A stretch of DNA of 64,000 nucleotides from Saprospirales bacterium (GTDB lineage Bacteria; Bacteroidota; Bacteroidia; Chitinophagales; UBA8649), in NCBI GenBank assembly GCA_002708985.1, contig PAPS01000033.1:69803-133802 (forward strand). The letters run 5' to 3'. Position 1 is the first letter of the stretch; every line of letters starts with the position of its first letter. Under the pieces are notes generated by a model that was not told the DNA's origin, ran no database searches, and saw nothing but the letters and a program-made list of their open reading frames with translations. Both the position numbers and the translations under genes were made by a program. Positions 1 to 9,512 of this stretch are shown in pieces.

Positions 1-830
1 TTGGAAGAATGACTACTTCTGTGCGTCGATTAGCACTTCTTCCTTCTACCGTTTCGTTGTCACCCTTAGGTTGATATTCTGCTCGAGCACCAGCAATCAT
101 TCTTGCAGGATCTACTTGATAGTTTTCTTGTAACGTTCGAACGACTGCGATTGCGCGTTGTGCGCTTAAGTCCCAATTGTCTTTCATACAATAACCTGCA
201 ATAGGTCGATTATCGGTATGGCCTTCAATCATTACCTCAAAATCTTTGTGATCATTTATGATTGATGCAATTTTTTCCATCACTTTCTCACCTTGCGGTA
301 AGAGGTTAGCACTGCCTGAAGTGTACAGAAGCTTATCCGATATAGAGATAAATACTGCTCCACCTCGTACTTCGATATTGATATCCTCATCACTTAAATC
401 ATCAAGTGATCTGCGGATGTTTCCTTCAAGATTAGCAATCATGCTATCCTTCATGTTAATATTCTCTACGAGTTCTCCGATGCTATCATTCATAATGTAG
501 AGTTTTTCTATTGCTTCGCTGATTCGTTGTGAACCTTCAGAAGTGATGACTGATAAATCAGCCATTCGATCGATTAAAATCTCATTACTTGACTCACAAT
601 AATTTAGGTCTTCAGTCAGTGTGATATTTTCTTCTGTAAGAACGCTGTTCGATGCTTTTGAAGAATCAAGTGATGTTTCACAATTGGATAGGTCCGTTAC
701 CAGTCGAGCACGTTCGATACGAAGGCCATCGAGCTCTTCTATAGCCATATCATATTTCTTCTTAGAAACACATGATGTTACTAGGGTGGCAATCCCAAAC
801 AATAAGAGTATATTTTTAGCGTATTGCATT
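1..830 (-). CDS. OmpA-family lipoprotein, 3' end truncated by window edge
   Basis: Hand translation of minus strand from ATG at 830: MQYAKNILLLFGIATLVTSCVSKKKYD... (lipobox TSC), coiled region, then OmpA C-terminal motif IEGHTDNRPIAG...RSANRRTEVVI. Absent from ORF track because it has no stop in the window. Confidence 0.85.
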
Positions 831-912
831 ATTTTTCGTTTAATGGTATCAAAGATAATGTTTTTATAACGCACAATCTTTGGTGAAAATCAATTGAGAG
901 CGTTACAGAACG

Positions 913-1917
913 TTAAAATTGTTGTAAAAAACGCTGGTCATTTTCAAAAAACAGTCGAAGATCATCGATTCCATGGACTAACATGGCGATACGCTCGATG
1001 CCCATGCCAAAGGCGAACCCGGTATACTTGGGGTGTTCGATGTTTACAGATTTTAGCACCTCAGGGTCGACCATGCCGCACCCTCCAATTTCTACCCATC
1101 CACTGCCTTTGCAGACCGGGCAACCTTTAACGTCACAAATGAAGCATGACACATCCAATTCAGCGGAAGGCTCTGTAAAGGGAAAATAGGAAGGCCGGAG
1201 GCGGATGTTATCACTTCCAAACATCTCTTTGGCAAAATAGTAGAGGGTTTGTTTTAAGTCAGCAAAGGATACCTTCTCTGCAATATAAAGGCCTTCTACT
1301 TGATGAAAAGCACAATGAGCTCGCGCGGATATGGTTTCGTTGCGGAATACTCGACCAGGGGTAATTACTCGTATAGGAGGCTTTTCATTCTCCATAACAC
1401 GGATTTGTGCAGCCGATGTATGCGTGCGCAACAAGATGTTTGCCTTACTATCGACGTAAAAGGTATCCTGCATGTCTCTTGCCGGATGATCTTGTGGTAG
1501 GTTTAATGCCGTAAAGTTGTGCCAATCGTCCTCAATTTCGGGCCCCTCAGCAATTGAAAAACCGAGCTTCGCAAAGATGTCAATCATTCGATCTTTGGTT
1601 TGTTCAATTGGATGACGTGTGCCAAATTTATGGGCGATGCCTGGCGTGGTATAATCTCTTTTTTGTCCTCCTTTTCCGCTAAATTGTTGCTCACCTTGTG
1701 CCTCTTTTAGGCGACTTTCTGCAGTAACTTTTATTGCATTCATAAGCTGCCCAAAAGCTTTGCGCTCTTTAGGCTCTATATCTTTCATGGCTGAAAACAT
1801 GGATTTGATCTCACCCTTACTACCTAAATATTGGATTCTGAAAGACTCAGCATCGTGGATGATTTCATTTTTTATCTTCTCATGAAGAGCTTCTGCTTGG
1901 TGAAACACTGCATTCAT
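913..1917 (-). CDS. pheS: phenylalanyl-tRNA synthetase alpha subunit
   Basis: Class II aaRS motifs: GTRHPIEQTKDRMIDIFAKLGF, RTHTSAAQIRVM, GRVFRNETISARAHCAFHQVEGL, FAFGMGIERIAMLVHGIDDLR. Confidence 0.97.
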   Translation of the reverse strand: MNAVFHQAEALHEKIKNEIIHDAESFRIQYLGSKGEIKSMFSAMKDIEPKERKAFGQLMNAIKVTAESRLKEAQGEQQFSGKGGQKRDYTTPGIAHKFGTRHPIEQTKDRMIDIFAKLGFSIAEGPEIEDDWHNFTALNLPQDHPARDMQDTFYVDSKANILLRTHTSAAQIRVMENEKPPIRVITPGRVFRNETISARAHCAFHQVEGLYIAEKVSFADLKQTLYYFAKEMFGSDNIRLRPSYFPFTEPSAELDVSCFICDVKGCPVCKGSGWVEIGGCGMVDPEVLKSVNIEHPKYTGFAFGMGIERIAMLVHGIDDLRLFFENDQRFLQQF

Positions 1918-1958
1918 ATAGGAAAGTTATAATTCTTCTTGGTTTTACCGATAAAAAA

Positions 1959-2744
1959 TTAGCCCAAATCTAGCTGAAGATCTATAGGGCAGTGGTCCGA
2001 ACCATGAATGTTATCTAAAACAGCGCTCGATGTCGTAGCTTTCTTTAATGCTTTATCAACAAGAAAGTAGTCCAGTCGCCACCCAACATTGCGCTCTCTT
2101 GCTTTAAAGCGCATATTCCAAAATGAATACTGCGTCTTTTGTGGATGTAGGGTGCGAAATGCATCAAAGAATCCTTGACTTAGAATCAGATCCATGCCAT
2201 CGATCTCATCTTGTGTGTAGCCAGATGTTTTATTGTAATTCTCTTTGGGTCGCGCCAAGTCGATGGGCTGGTGGGCAACATTAAAATCTCCTGTCACGAT
2301 CACAGGCTTTTCTTCTCTGAGTGTTTTTAAATGGGTGGCAAAAGCTATATCCCATGTTTTTCGATAGGGGAGACGTTTCATCCCACTGCTGCTATTGGGA
2401 ACATAAACATTCACCAGGTGAAAGTCACCCGCATCAAAACGAAGTACCCGCCCTTCCTGATCATGTTCGTCGATGGAAAGTCCACTTGACCAAGATGGTG
2501 ACACCTCGCCAAAGGTTGATTTTTTGGTAAGAATGGCGACTCCTGAATAACCCTTTTTGACAGCCGATGTACTTTGAATATGATATTCTGAGGATAAATC
2601 CTGAAGGGCTTCCAATACTTGGTCATCCTGAGCTTTTGTTTCTTGGAAACACCAGATATCTGCCTGATGACTATTGATTTGATCGATAAGGCCTTTTTTA
2701 ACCGAAGCCCGAATTCCGTTTACATTCCATGAGATAATCCGCAT
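1959..2744 (-). CDS. xth: exodeoxyribonuclease III (start likely at internal Met, MRIISWNVNGIRASVKKG)
   Basis: MRIISWNVNGIRA, WCFQETKAQ, VTGDFNVAHQPIDLARP, GSDHCPIDLQL motifs of the ExoIII/AP endonuclease family. Confidence 0.93.
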   Translation of the reverse strand: MRIISWNVNGIRASVKKGLIDQINSHQADIWCFQETKAQDDQVLEALQDLSSEYHIQSTSAVKKGYSGVAILTKKSTFGEVSPSWSSGLSIDEHDQEGRVLRFDAGDFHLVNVYVPNSSSGMKRLPYRKTWDIAFATHLKTLREEKPVIVTGDFNVAHQPIDLARPKENYNKTSGYTQDEIDGMDLILSQGFFDAFRTLHPQKTQYSFWNMRFKARERNVGWRLDYFLVDKALKKATTSSAVLDNIHGSDHCPIDLQLDLG

Positions 2745-2838
2745 AAGTGTTGAGTTTGAATTTTTTGCAATGATAGATATTTGAATAAGTAAAGGAAGTG
2801 AACCATCCTCGAAAGATAATATCGGTAGAGTATTTTCT

Positions 2839-4578
2839 TTACAATAGCTCAATCGTTAGCGAAGAATCCGTCTTGATCACTTTAGTGAGCCCCTTCTTTG
2901 CAAGACTTTTTGTGGTTTTGTCCCATTGCTTGTTGGATAAGCCCAATTCTTCTTTGAGTGAAGCTAAATCCCGTGGGCTTTCTTTTTCTAGTGCACTAAC
3001 TAGAAGCTGCTCATTGTCATTTAAGTCTTGAGTAATTATCTCTTGCGCGGGTGCAGTTTCTGATGTTTTTTCAGGTCTCATTTGCGGAAACAGCAAAACT
3101 TCTTGAATCGATGTTTGGTTGGTTAACATCATCACCAATCGATCCACGCCAATACCCATTCCTGCCGTTGGAGGCATTCCATACTCGAGGGCCCGGACAT
3201 AATCGTGGTCGATAAACATCGCCTCATTATCGCCTCTTGCTTGCAGCGCAACTTGTTCCTCAAAGCGCTTCAGCTGATCAATGGGGTCATTGAGCTCGCT
3301 GTAGGCATTTGCTACTTCTTTCCCACAGATGAAGAGTTCAAAGCGCTCGGTTAGGTTCGGATTGTCGCGATGTCTTTTGCAGAGAGGTGACATTTCAACG
3401 GGATAATCGGTGATAAAGGTTGGCTGGACAAATTGTCCTTCCGCCTTTTCACCAAAAATTTCATCGATGAGTTTGGCTTTACCCATTGAATTATCTGTTT
3501 CTATACCTAGCGTGTTTGCTATGCTTCGAATCTCATCCTCGCTCTTGCCATTGAGATTGTAGCCTGTATGTTGTTCAATGGCATCAAGAATACTGATGCG
3601 CCGGAAGGGTTTTTCAAAATCTATGGTATTCCCCCAAACTTCCATTTGCATAGATGAAGATGTCTGTTGTACGCAGCACTTGACAAGGGCTTCGGTATAA
3701 TCCATCATCCAATTATAGTCCTTGTAGGCTACGTAGATCTCAAGTACAGTGAATTCCGGATTGTGTGTGCGATCCATCCCCTCATTGCGAAAGTTTCTAC
3801 TAAACTCAAAGACCCCATCAAAACCTCCAACAATTAGACGCTTTAAATACAACTCATTGGCAATCCTCAAGTACATTGGGATGTCTAGTGTGTTATGGTG
3901 AGTAATAAATGGTCTTGCATTGGCGCCACCAGGTATGGCCTGCAATACGGGGGTATCTACCTCGACATATCCATCCTTTTCAAAGAAATTGCGCATGGAT
4001 CGAATGATATCACTGCGTTGTTTGAATAGAGATTTTACGCCTTGGTTGACCACAAGATCAACATAGCGTTGCCGGTAGCGTAGTTCAGGATCGGTTAAGG
4101 CGTCATAGACATTTCCCTCGCTATCTTTCTTAACTACGGGCAGGGGTTTAATGGATTTAGATAACAGGGTGAAGTCCTTGATATGAACTGTAATTTCTCC
4201 GAGCTGAGTACGAAATACATAGCCTTCGACGCCAATAAAATCCCCAAGGTCAAGCCACTTTTTAAATACTTCGTTGTACTTGGACTTATCCTCTCCTGGA
4301 CATATCTCATCGCGATTAAAGTAAAGTTGGATTCTCCCTGAGTGATCCTGTAATTCGGCAAAAGCTGCTTTTCCGCTGATTCGTTTAATCATAAGCCTTC
4401 CTGCAATGCAGAGCTTCCATGGACTATCCTCTGCCTCGATAGTTGGAAAGTGATCGAGGATATGTTGAGCACTTGCAGAGACCTCATACTTTTCTGCAGG
4501 GTAGGGGTTTATACCATAGTTTATGAGTGATTCAAGATTTTGTCTTCGTTGAATTTCCTGTTCGCTTAATTGGGCCAT
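2839..4578 (-). CDS. lysS: lysyl-tRNA synthetase, class II, with C-terminal extension
   Basis: FEFSRNFRNEGMDRTHNPEFTVLE, GGANARPFITHHNTLD, GMPPTAGMGIGVDRLVMMLTN, LLFPQMRPE; extra ~65 aa after the usual terminus. Start placed at MAQLSEQE (4578). Confidence 0.96.
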   Translation of the reverse strand: MAQLSEQEIQRRQNLESLINYGINPYPAEKYEVSASAQHILDHFPTIEAEDSPWKLCIAGRLMIKRISGKAAFAELQDHSGRIQLYFNRDEICPGEDKSKYNEVFKKWLDLGDFIGVEGYVFRTQLGEITVHIKDFTLLSKSIKPLPVVKKDSEGNVYDALTDPELRYRQRYVDLVVNQGVKSLFKQRSDIIRSMRNFFEKDGYVEVDTPVLQAIPGGANARPFITHHNTLDIPMYLRIANELYLKRLIVGGFDGVFEFSRNFRNEGMDRTHNPEFTVLEIYVAYKDYNWMMDYTEALVKCCVQQTSSSMQMEVWGNTIDFEKPFRRISILDAIEQHTGYNLNGKSEDEIRSIANTLGIETDNSMGKAKLIDEIFGEKAEGQFVQPTFITDYPVEMSPLCKRHRDNPNLTERFELFICGKEVANAYSELNDPIDQLKRFEEQVALQARGDNEAMFIDHDYVRALEYGMPPTAGMGIGVDRLVMMLTNQTSIQEVLLFPQMRPEKTSETAPAQEIITQDLNDNEQLLVSALEKESPRDLASLKEELGLSNKQWDKTTKSLAKKGLTKVIKTDSSLTIELL

Positions 4579-4686
4579 AGTTGCTTTATAACGCTTATAC
4601 ATCGATAAAGGTAAAACAAGGAAGCCAAGTAAAGGTGCTTTTCTTTTGCTGTTTAGATATTGCCACGGATTAATTGATTTAATGTA

Positions 4687-4694
4687 TATCTTTG
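4687..4694 (+). promoter_or_regulatory. Bacteroidota-type -7 element (TATCTTTG) upstream of tRNA-Pro
   Basis: Matches TAnnTTTG consensus, 20 bp upstream of tRNA start; the nearest TTG (4660-4662) is at a longer than usual spacing. Confidence 0.4.
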
Positions 4695-4714
4695 ACCTCC
4701 GATTTTTATCAATT

Positions 4715-4789
4715 CGGGGTGTGGCGCAGTCCGGTTAGCGCACCTGGTTTGGGACCAGGGGGTCGCAGGTTCGAATCCTGCCACCCCGA
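4715..4789 (+). tRNA. tRNA-Pro (anticodon TGG)
   Basis: Acceptor stem CGGGGTG/CACCCCG, anticodon stem CCTGG-TTTGGGA-CCAGG (TGG), T-arm GCAGGTTCGAATCCTGC, discriminator A. Confidence 0.97.
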
Positions 4790-4803
4790 CAAGATAGTAT
4801 AAG

Positions 4804-4829
4804 GCCATCGCATTTGCGGTGGCTTTTTT
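4804..4829 (+). terminator. Rho-independent terminator downstream of tRNA-Pro
   Basis: GCCATCGC-ATTT-GCGGTGGC (one G-T pair) followed by TTTTTT. Confidence 0.8.
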
Positions 4830-4837
4830 ACTTAATA

Positions 4838-5020
4838 TTACAGTGACTTTCTGCAAAAAAAGTACAATGGAAGGCCCGTGATGATGGCAAGGATTCCTTT
4901 CCAATACTTCATTGTCTCTGCACCAGGTAATATGCTACTTTCTTGCATCCACGATAGGATGGCGAACATTATTCCAAAGGCAGAAAGAAGAAGCCACAGA
5001 TCTTTGCGATAAATATTCAT
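4838..5020 (-). CDS. small hypothetical membrane protein (60 aa)
   Basis: Two hydrophobic segments: LWLLLSAFGIMFAILSW and GILAIITGLPLYFFC. Confidence 0.55.
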   Translation of the reverse strand: MNIYRKDLWLLLSAFGIMFAILSWMQESSILPGAETMKYWKGILAIITGLPLYFFCRKSL

Positions 5021-5081
5021 GGGTTTCAGTTGATGATTAGCAATGCAATGCTTAATTTAAGCCATCACAAAGGTTAAAATT

Positions 5082-6860
5082 ATGGTTGATTTTACACGTC
5101 TCTTCGATTTATTTGATTATCAAAATCTATCTCATCCAAGGCAGGATGCACTGAATTACAAGTATAATGGGGTCTGGAAGAATTACAGTTCGCAGGATTG
5201 TGTTGATTTTCGTGATAAGGTCAGTCGTGCTTTATTGGCCTCAGGACTTCAGCCCGATGATAAAGTTGCCTTAATTTCTCCTAATCGACCTGAGTGGAAT
5301 TTTATGGACTATGGGATGTTACAAGTGGGCATAATTAATGTGCCTATATATCCTACAATTTCCGAACGTGAGTATGAACATATTTTTAATGAGGCAGAAA
5401 TCAAGATGGCCTTTGTGGCGGACCAAGGATTATGTGATAAGATTTTATCGATCAAAGATCGTTGTCCTAATCTTAAAGAAGTATTTGCCTTCGAGGAAAA
5501 TGTCAATGGATGCGAACATTGGACGGCCTTTTTAGCACGTGAGGCATCAGGCAGTAAAGAAGACGTAAAAGCTATTGCAGATAAAATCGAGGCCAGTGAC
5601 TTAGCCACTATTATCTATACATCAGGAACTACAGGCTTGCCCAAAGGAGTTATGCTTTCCCATAACAATATTGTAAGTCAAGTCAAGGCGGTTATGGACG
5701 TTTTGCCGCTCTATAAAGAATATCGCTCATTGAGCTTTCTCCCTCTGTGCCACATTTTTGAGCGTACGGTAACTTATACCTATGTCGGCGTCGGTGTTGG
5801 TGTCTATTATGCAGAAAGCATGGAGACAATTGCGGACAATTTGAAGGAGGTAAAACCTCATTTCTTTTCTTCAGTTCCTCGCCTATTGGAAAAAGTTTAC
5901 GACAAGATCATGGGTAAGGGAATGGACTTGACGGGCTTGAAGAAGCGTTTGTTCTTCTGGGCGGTAGATTTAGCTCAGAGCTACGAGGAAGGACAGAAGC
6001 CTACCCTTAAAACCAAAATTGCTGACAAATTAATCTACTCCAAGTGGCGAGAAGCCCTAGGAGGAAATGTACTCGGTATTGTTACCGGTGCGAGTGCTTG
6101 CCAAGAACGATTGGCACGCGTGTTTTCTGCGGCAGGAATTCCTATTCGTGAAGGATATGGTCAGACGGAATCGAGCCCTGTAATAACAGTGAATCGTTTT
6201 GATGAAGGGATGTTTAAGTTTGGTACAGTAGGTGTAACTATACCTGGTGTGGAGTTTAAAATTGCTCCTACCGAAGGTCATCCTGAGGGTACTGGGGAGA
6301 TTTTAGCCAAAGGGCCAAATATTATGCTTGGGTATTACAAAAAGCCAGAAGAGACCGCAAAGACAATTATTGATGGATGGCTACATACTGGTGATGTTGG
6401 AACCATAATCGATGGAAAGTTCTTGAAAATCACCGATCGAATCAAAGATCTTTTTAAAACGTCAGGAGGTAAGTACGTTGCACCACAAGTCGTTGAAGAA
6501 AAGATGAAAGAGAGTCGGTTTATTGAGCAAATCATGGTTATTGGTGAGAATGAAAAATTTGTTGCTGCACTAATTGTTCCGGCATTTGCTGCGCTTCAAG
6601 ATTGGGCAGAGAATGAAGAAGATATTTCAGACACTTCACCGCAAGGTCTAGTTAGTCATCCTGCGGTTGATGCCTTGATACAAGCTGACATAAAGGAGTT
6701 AAATACCTATTTTTCTAAGATTGAGCAAATCAAAGCCTTTCGCTTGTTAGCCGAAGAGTGGACGGAGGAAAGTGGTTGTTTAACGCCTACTAAGAAAGTT
6801 AAGCGCAAGGTCGTCATGGAACAAAGTGCTGATCTTATAGCCTCCATATATTCTGTATAA
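5082..6860 (+). CDS. AMP-dependent long-chain acyl-CoA synthetase
   Basis: TIIYTSGTTGLPKGVMLSHNN, GYGQTESSPVITVN, GWLHTGDVG, ITDRIKDLFKTSGGKYVAPQVVE. Confidence 0.95.
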   Translation: MVDFTRLFDLFDYQNLSHPRQDALNYKYNGVWKNYSSQDCVDFRDKVSRALLASGLQPDDKVALISPNRPEWNFMDYGMLQVGIINVPIYPTISEREYEHIFNEAEIKMAFVADQGLCDKILSIKDRCPNLKEVFAFEENVNGCEHWTAFLAREASGSKEDVKAIADKIEASDLATIIYTSGTTGLPKGVMLSHNNIVSQVKAVMDVLPLYKEYRSLSFLPLCHIFERTVTYTYVGVGVGVYYAESMETIADNLKEVKPHFFSSVPRLLEKVYDKIMGKGMDLTGLKKRLFFWAVDLAQSYEEGQKPTLKTKIADKLIYSKWREALGGNVLGIVTGASACQERLARVFSAAGIPIREGYGQTESSPVITVNRFDEGMFKFGTVGVTIPGVEFKIAPTEGHPEGTGEILAKGPNIMLGYYKKPEETAKTIIDGWLHTGDVGTIIDGKFLKITDRIKDLFKTSGGKYVAPQVVEEKMKESRFIEQIMVIGENEKFVAALIVPAFAALQDWAENEEDISDTSPQGLVSHPAVDALIQADIKELNTYFSKIEQIKAFRLLAEEWTEESGCLTPTKKVKRKVVMEQSADLIASIYSV

Positions 6861-6936
6861 GGGATTTAAGAAGTTATCCACGTAACATCTTCCTAAGGTC
6901 TTCGTATATATATATCGAAGATTTTCAGCACGTTAG

Positions 6937-9318
6937 GTGCGTAAATACCATAAAATGAAGCAAAAAAGCTCCATATTAAGGGCCTTTCGGCCACTGAGAG
7001 ATAGTCGTCGTGATGTCGCATTGAGTATTCATGACTTTCCTGCATTTATTCTTGGATTTGATTTTATCATTTATGACGTGAACGAGGCTTTCTGCGATAT
7101 TATAGGGGCATCTAAAGAAGCTATTGAAGGTCGTCCACTTCGGCATTTTGTGCTTCGTGATGATCTCTATGCACTTAAGGAAGCCATTGGGGAGATGCGT
7201 CAAGGAAGTAAAAAGCGTTTTCATTTCACTCGGCATTTAAAGTCGGAACAACAGGTTGTTATAAATTCTAGTCTCAGCCTGTCTTTATACAAGGATGAAT
7301 TTGGTCATCCAGAAGGAATTATGGTTATGGTCGCAATAACTGAGGATGTCGGAACGAATACCAGATCTACTGTGGAACAGGAGGTAATTGGAAATCTCTT
7401 GTCTACTATGACGGATTTTCTCTATGTTTTTGATATGCGTCAGCAGCGTATAGTCTACGAAAATCGCTCCTTTCTAAATCATTTGGGATATGATCGGGAA
7501 GATATTGATGAACAATCAGAAATGCAGTTTTTATCCAATCGAATTCAGGTAGATTCTATTCAAGGCGATTGGGAAAATGATACAGACTTCCTTCAGTATG
7601 GGAAGAAGGGAGAATTCATTGATGCGGAGTATCAAATTCAATGTAAAGATGGCAGTTACCGCTGGTTTCATGAGCGAACCAGTATTATGAACCGTGATAA
7701 GGAGGGTTTAGTTACTTGTATATGTACAATGCGTGATATTTCCAATCAGCGTTATGCTCATTTTGAAAATCAGGTACATGGGGAGTTTATAGAGAAAATT
7801 TCTCAGACCATTCCAGACTACATCTTTGTGTGGAACTTAAAGTCACGACAAATTATGTATTCTAACTTTTCAGATCGAACATTCATGGGCTACACTGAAA
7901 ATGAATATAACATTGGTGACATGGCTATTTATTTTGATGATGATAATCGAAAAATAGCAAGAGAGGGAATAAAGTCCTTGGAAACTTTAGAAGATGATGC
8001 TTATTTAGAAAACGAGGTAAGATGTTTGGATAAACATGGTCAATCTCAATGGCTACGTTCTCGATTTCGTGTATTTTCTCGAGGTTATGATGGTGAGGTA
8101 GATACAATTTTTGTGGTTTCTAAAGTAATTACAAGTGATAAAGAATACATTGATAACATTAACAAAGCTGAATCATATAATCGAGCAATAATAAGTGCGA
8201 TACCTGATGTTGTTCTTATGGTTAATGCTAATGGAGACTACTTAGATATTCGCGAAAGGAAATACGAAGATGGATACGTTCCCGATATGGATATTTTGGG
8301 TAAAAACATACGTGAAATACATACCGAGGAGAACGTCGCCTTAATTCTTGATGGTATTGCGCGATGCAAAGAATCAAAAAATGTTACCGAATGGACCATG
8401 TCAAGAGAAATTGATGGAGAAATATTCTATTTATTCTGCAGGATTTCCTTTATCAATGAGGATACCTTCCTCGCAGTGGTTCAAAATGTTACTGAACGCC
8501 AGCAATTGAAACTAGCATTGGATGAGAAGGTTGTAGCATTATCCAAGCAGAGAGACACATTACAAGATTTTGTGGAGCGTAATCAAGAGCTTGAGCAATA
8601 TGCTTACATCATTTCTCACGACCTCAAGGAGCCTGTAAGAACCGTTGCTGGCCTATCCCAGGTACTCGAAGCGAGTTTGGAAGACTCTCATCCTGGTAAG
8701 CGCTATGTGAAGATGATTAAGGAGGGCAATAAGCGTATGTATGATTTGATTGATAGTTTATTGCAATATTCCAATACAAGTAAAAATGAGCTTGTCTTGA
8801 CCGAGATTAATCTAAATGATGTTGTCCGTGCTGTCCAATCGGATCTGACCATGTCGATCGAACGCAACAAAACCAACCTTATCGTTGACACGCTACCTCT
8901 TGTGACCGGAGATAACACCATGATTCGACAGCTTTTGCAAAACATCATCGGTAATGCGATTAAATTCTCAGGTAAAAAGGATGATTCAGAGGTTCATGTC
9001 TATGGTGAGGTAACGGCCGATGAGATTATAATTCACGTAAAGGATAATGGCATTGGTATTCCCGAAGACTCAAACAAAGATATCTTCGGAGTGTTCCAGA
9101 GACTACATAGTGATAAGAGTTACCTGGGGCAAGGAATTGGACTTTCCATCTGTAAACGGATCATGGATCGCCATCAAGGTCGAATTTGGTATACCTCGGT
9201 TTACAGAGAAGGCATGACCATTCACTGCGCTTTTCCCCGATCAGCCAATGATTACTCCTTACAAGACGTCTCTTCCGTAGAGGCTATCCAAGGTGCAATC
9301 AAATCCAATCCTTCATAG
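6937..9318 (+). CDS. multi-PAS sensor histidine kinase, no transmembrane segment evident (alternative start 6955)
   Basis: Several PAS/PAC blocks (e.g. EYQIQCKDGSYRWFHERTSIMNRD), HisKA YIISHDLKEPVRTVAGL, HATPase NIIGNAIKFSG / DNGIGIP / GQGIGLSICKRIMDRHQGRIW. Confidence 0.93.
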   Translation: MRKYHKMKQKSSILRAFRPLRDSRRDVALSIHDFPAFILGFDFIIYDVNEAFCDIIGASKEAIEGRPLRHFVLRDDLYALKEAIGEMRQGSKKRFHFTRHLKSEQQVVINSSLSLSLYKDEFGHPEGIMVMVAITEDVGTNTRSTVEQEVIGNLLSTMTDFLYVFDMRQQRIVYENRSFLNHLGYDREDIDEQSEMQFLSNRIQVDSIQGDWENDTDFLQYGKKGEFIDAEYQIQCKDGSYRWFHERTSIMNRDKEGLVTCICTMRDISNQRYAHFENQVHGEFIEKISQTIPDYIFVWNLKSRQIMYSNFSDRTFMGYTENEYNIGDMAIYFDDDNRKIAREGIKSLETLEDDAYLENEVRCLDKHGQSQWLRSRFRVFSRGYDGEVDTIFVVSKVITSDKEYIDNINKAESYNRAIISAIPDVVLMVNANGDYLDIRERKYEDGYVPDMDILGKNIREIHTEENVALILDGIARCKESKNVTEWTMSREIDGEIFYLFCRISFINEDTFLAVVQNVTERQQLKLALDEKVVALSKQRDTLQDFVERNQELEQYAYIISHDLKEPVRTVAGLSQVLEASLEDSHPGKRYVKMIKEGNKRMYDLIDSLLQYSNTSKNELVLTEINLNDVVRAVQSDLTMSIERNKTNLIVDTLPLVTGDNTMIRQLLQNIIGNAIKFSGKKDDSEVHVYGEVTADEIIIHVKDNGIGIPEDSNKDIFGVFQRLHSDKSYLGQGIGLSICKRIMDRHQGRIWYTSVYREGMTIHCAFPRSANDYSLQDVSSVEAIQGAIKSNPS

Positions 9319-9512
9319 TGGATTAAGGATCGTCCAATTTCAGGCGTCATGATATCAATTTCATCTGAGTCCATACCATAATTGAAGATTAATTTTTTAG
9401 GATTACTTGGAACAATGTAATAACTCAGATTACCGCTGCCTGTTCCTGCTGCAACAGGAACAAGAGATACACTTTCGTTAGGAAATCTTAGTTGTATTCC
9501 TTTTAAATTAAT
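9252..9512 (-). CDS. uncharacterised open frame without ATG at its 5' end, immediately after upp; gene with non-canonical start or remnant
   Basis: Hand translation: (ATT)INLKGIQLRFPNESVSLVPVAAGTGSGNLSYYIVPSNPKKLIFNYGMDSDEIDIMTPEIGRSLIHYEGLDLIAPWIASTEETSCKE*. Overlaps the histidine kinase 3' end tail-to-tail. Confidence 0.4.
   Translation of the reverse strand: MNLKGIQLRFPNESVSLVPVAAGTGSGNLSYYIVPSNPKKLIFNYGMDSDEIDIMTPEIGRSLIHYEGLDLIAPWIASTEETSCKE

Noticed and set aside
913-1500. Overlapping plus-strand ORFs (894-1130, 983-1189, 1300-1500)
   Set aside because: Antisense to pheS; no independent support.
4653-4904. Minus-strand ORF (…VGVAGFEPATPWSQTRCANRTAPHPELI…)
   Set aside because: Antisense read-through of tRNA-Pro and its terminator; a well-known type of spurious tRNA-overlapping ORF.
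4838-5020. Possible toxin-like small membrane protein next to a tRNA
   Set aside because: A 60-aa two-TM ORF near a tRNA is suggestive of an island edge, but there is no integrase, att repeat or partner gene, so it stays a plain hypothetical.
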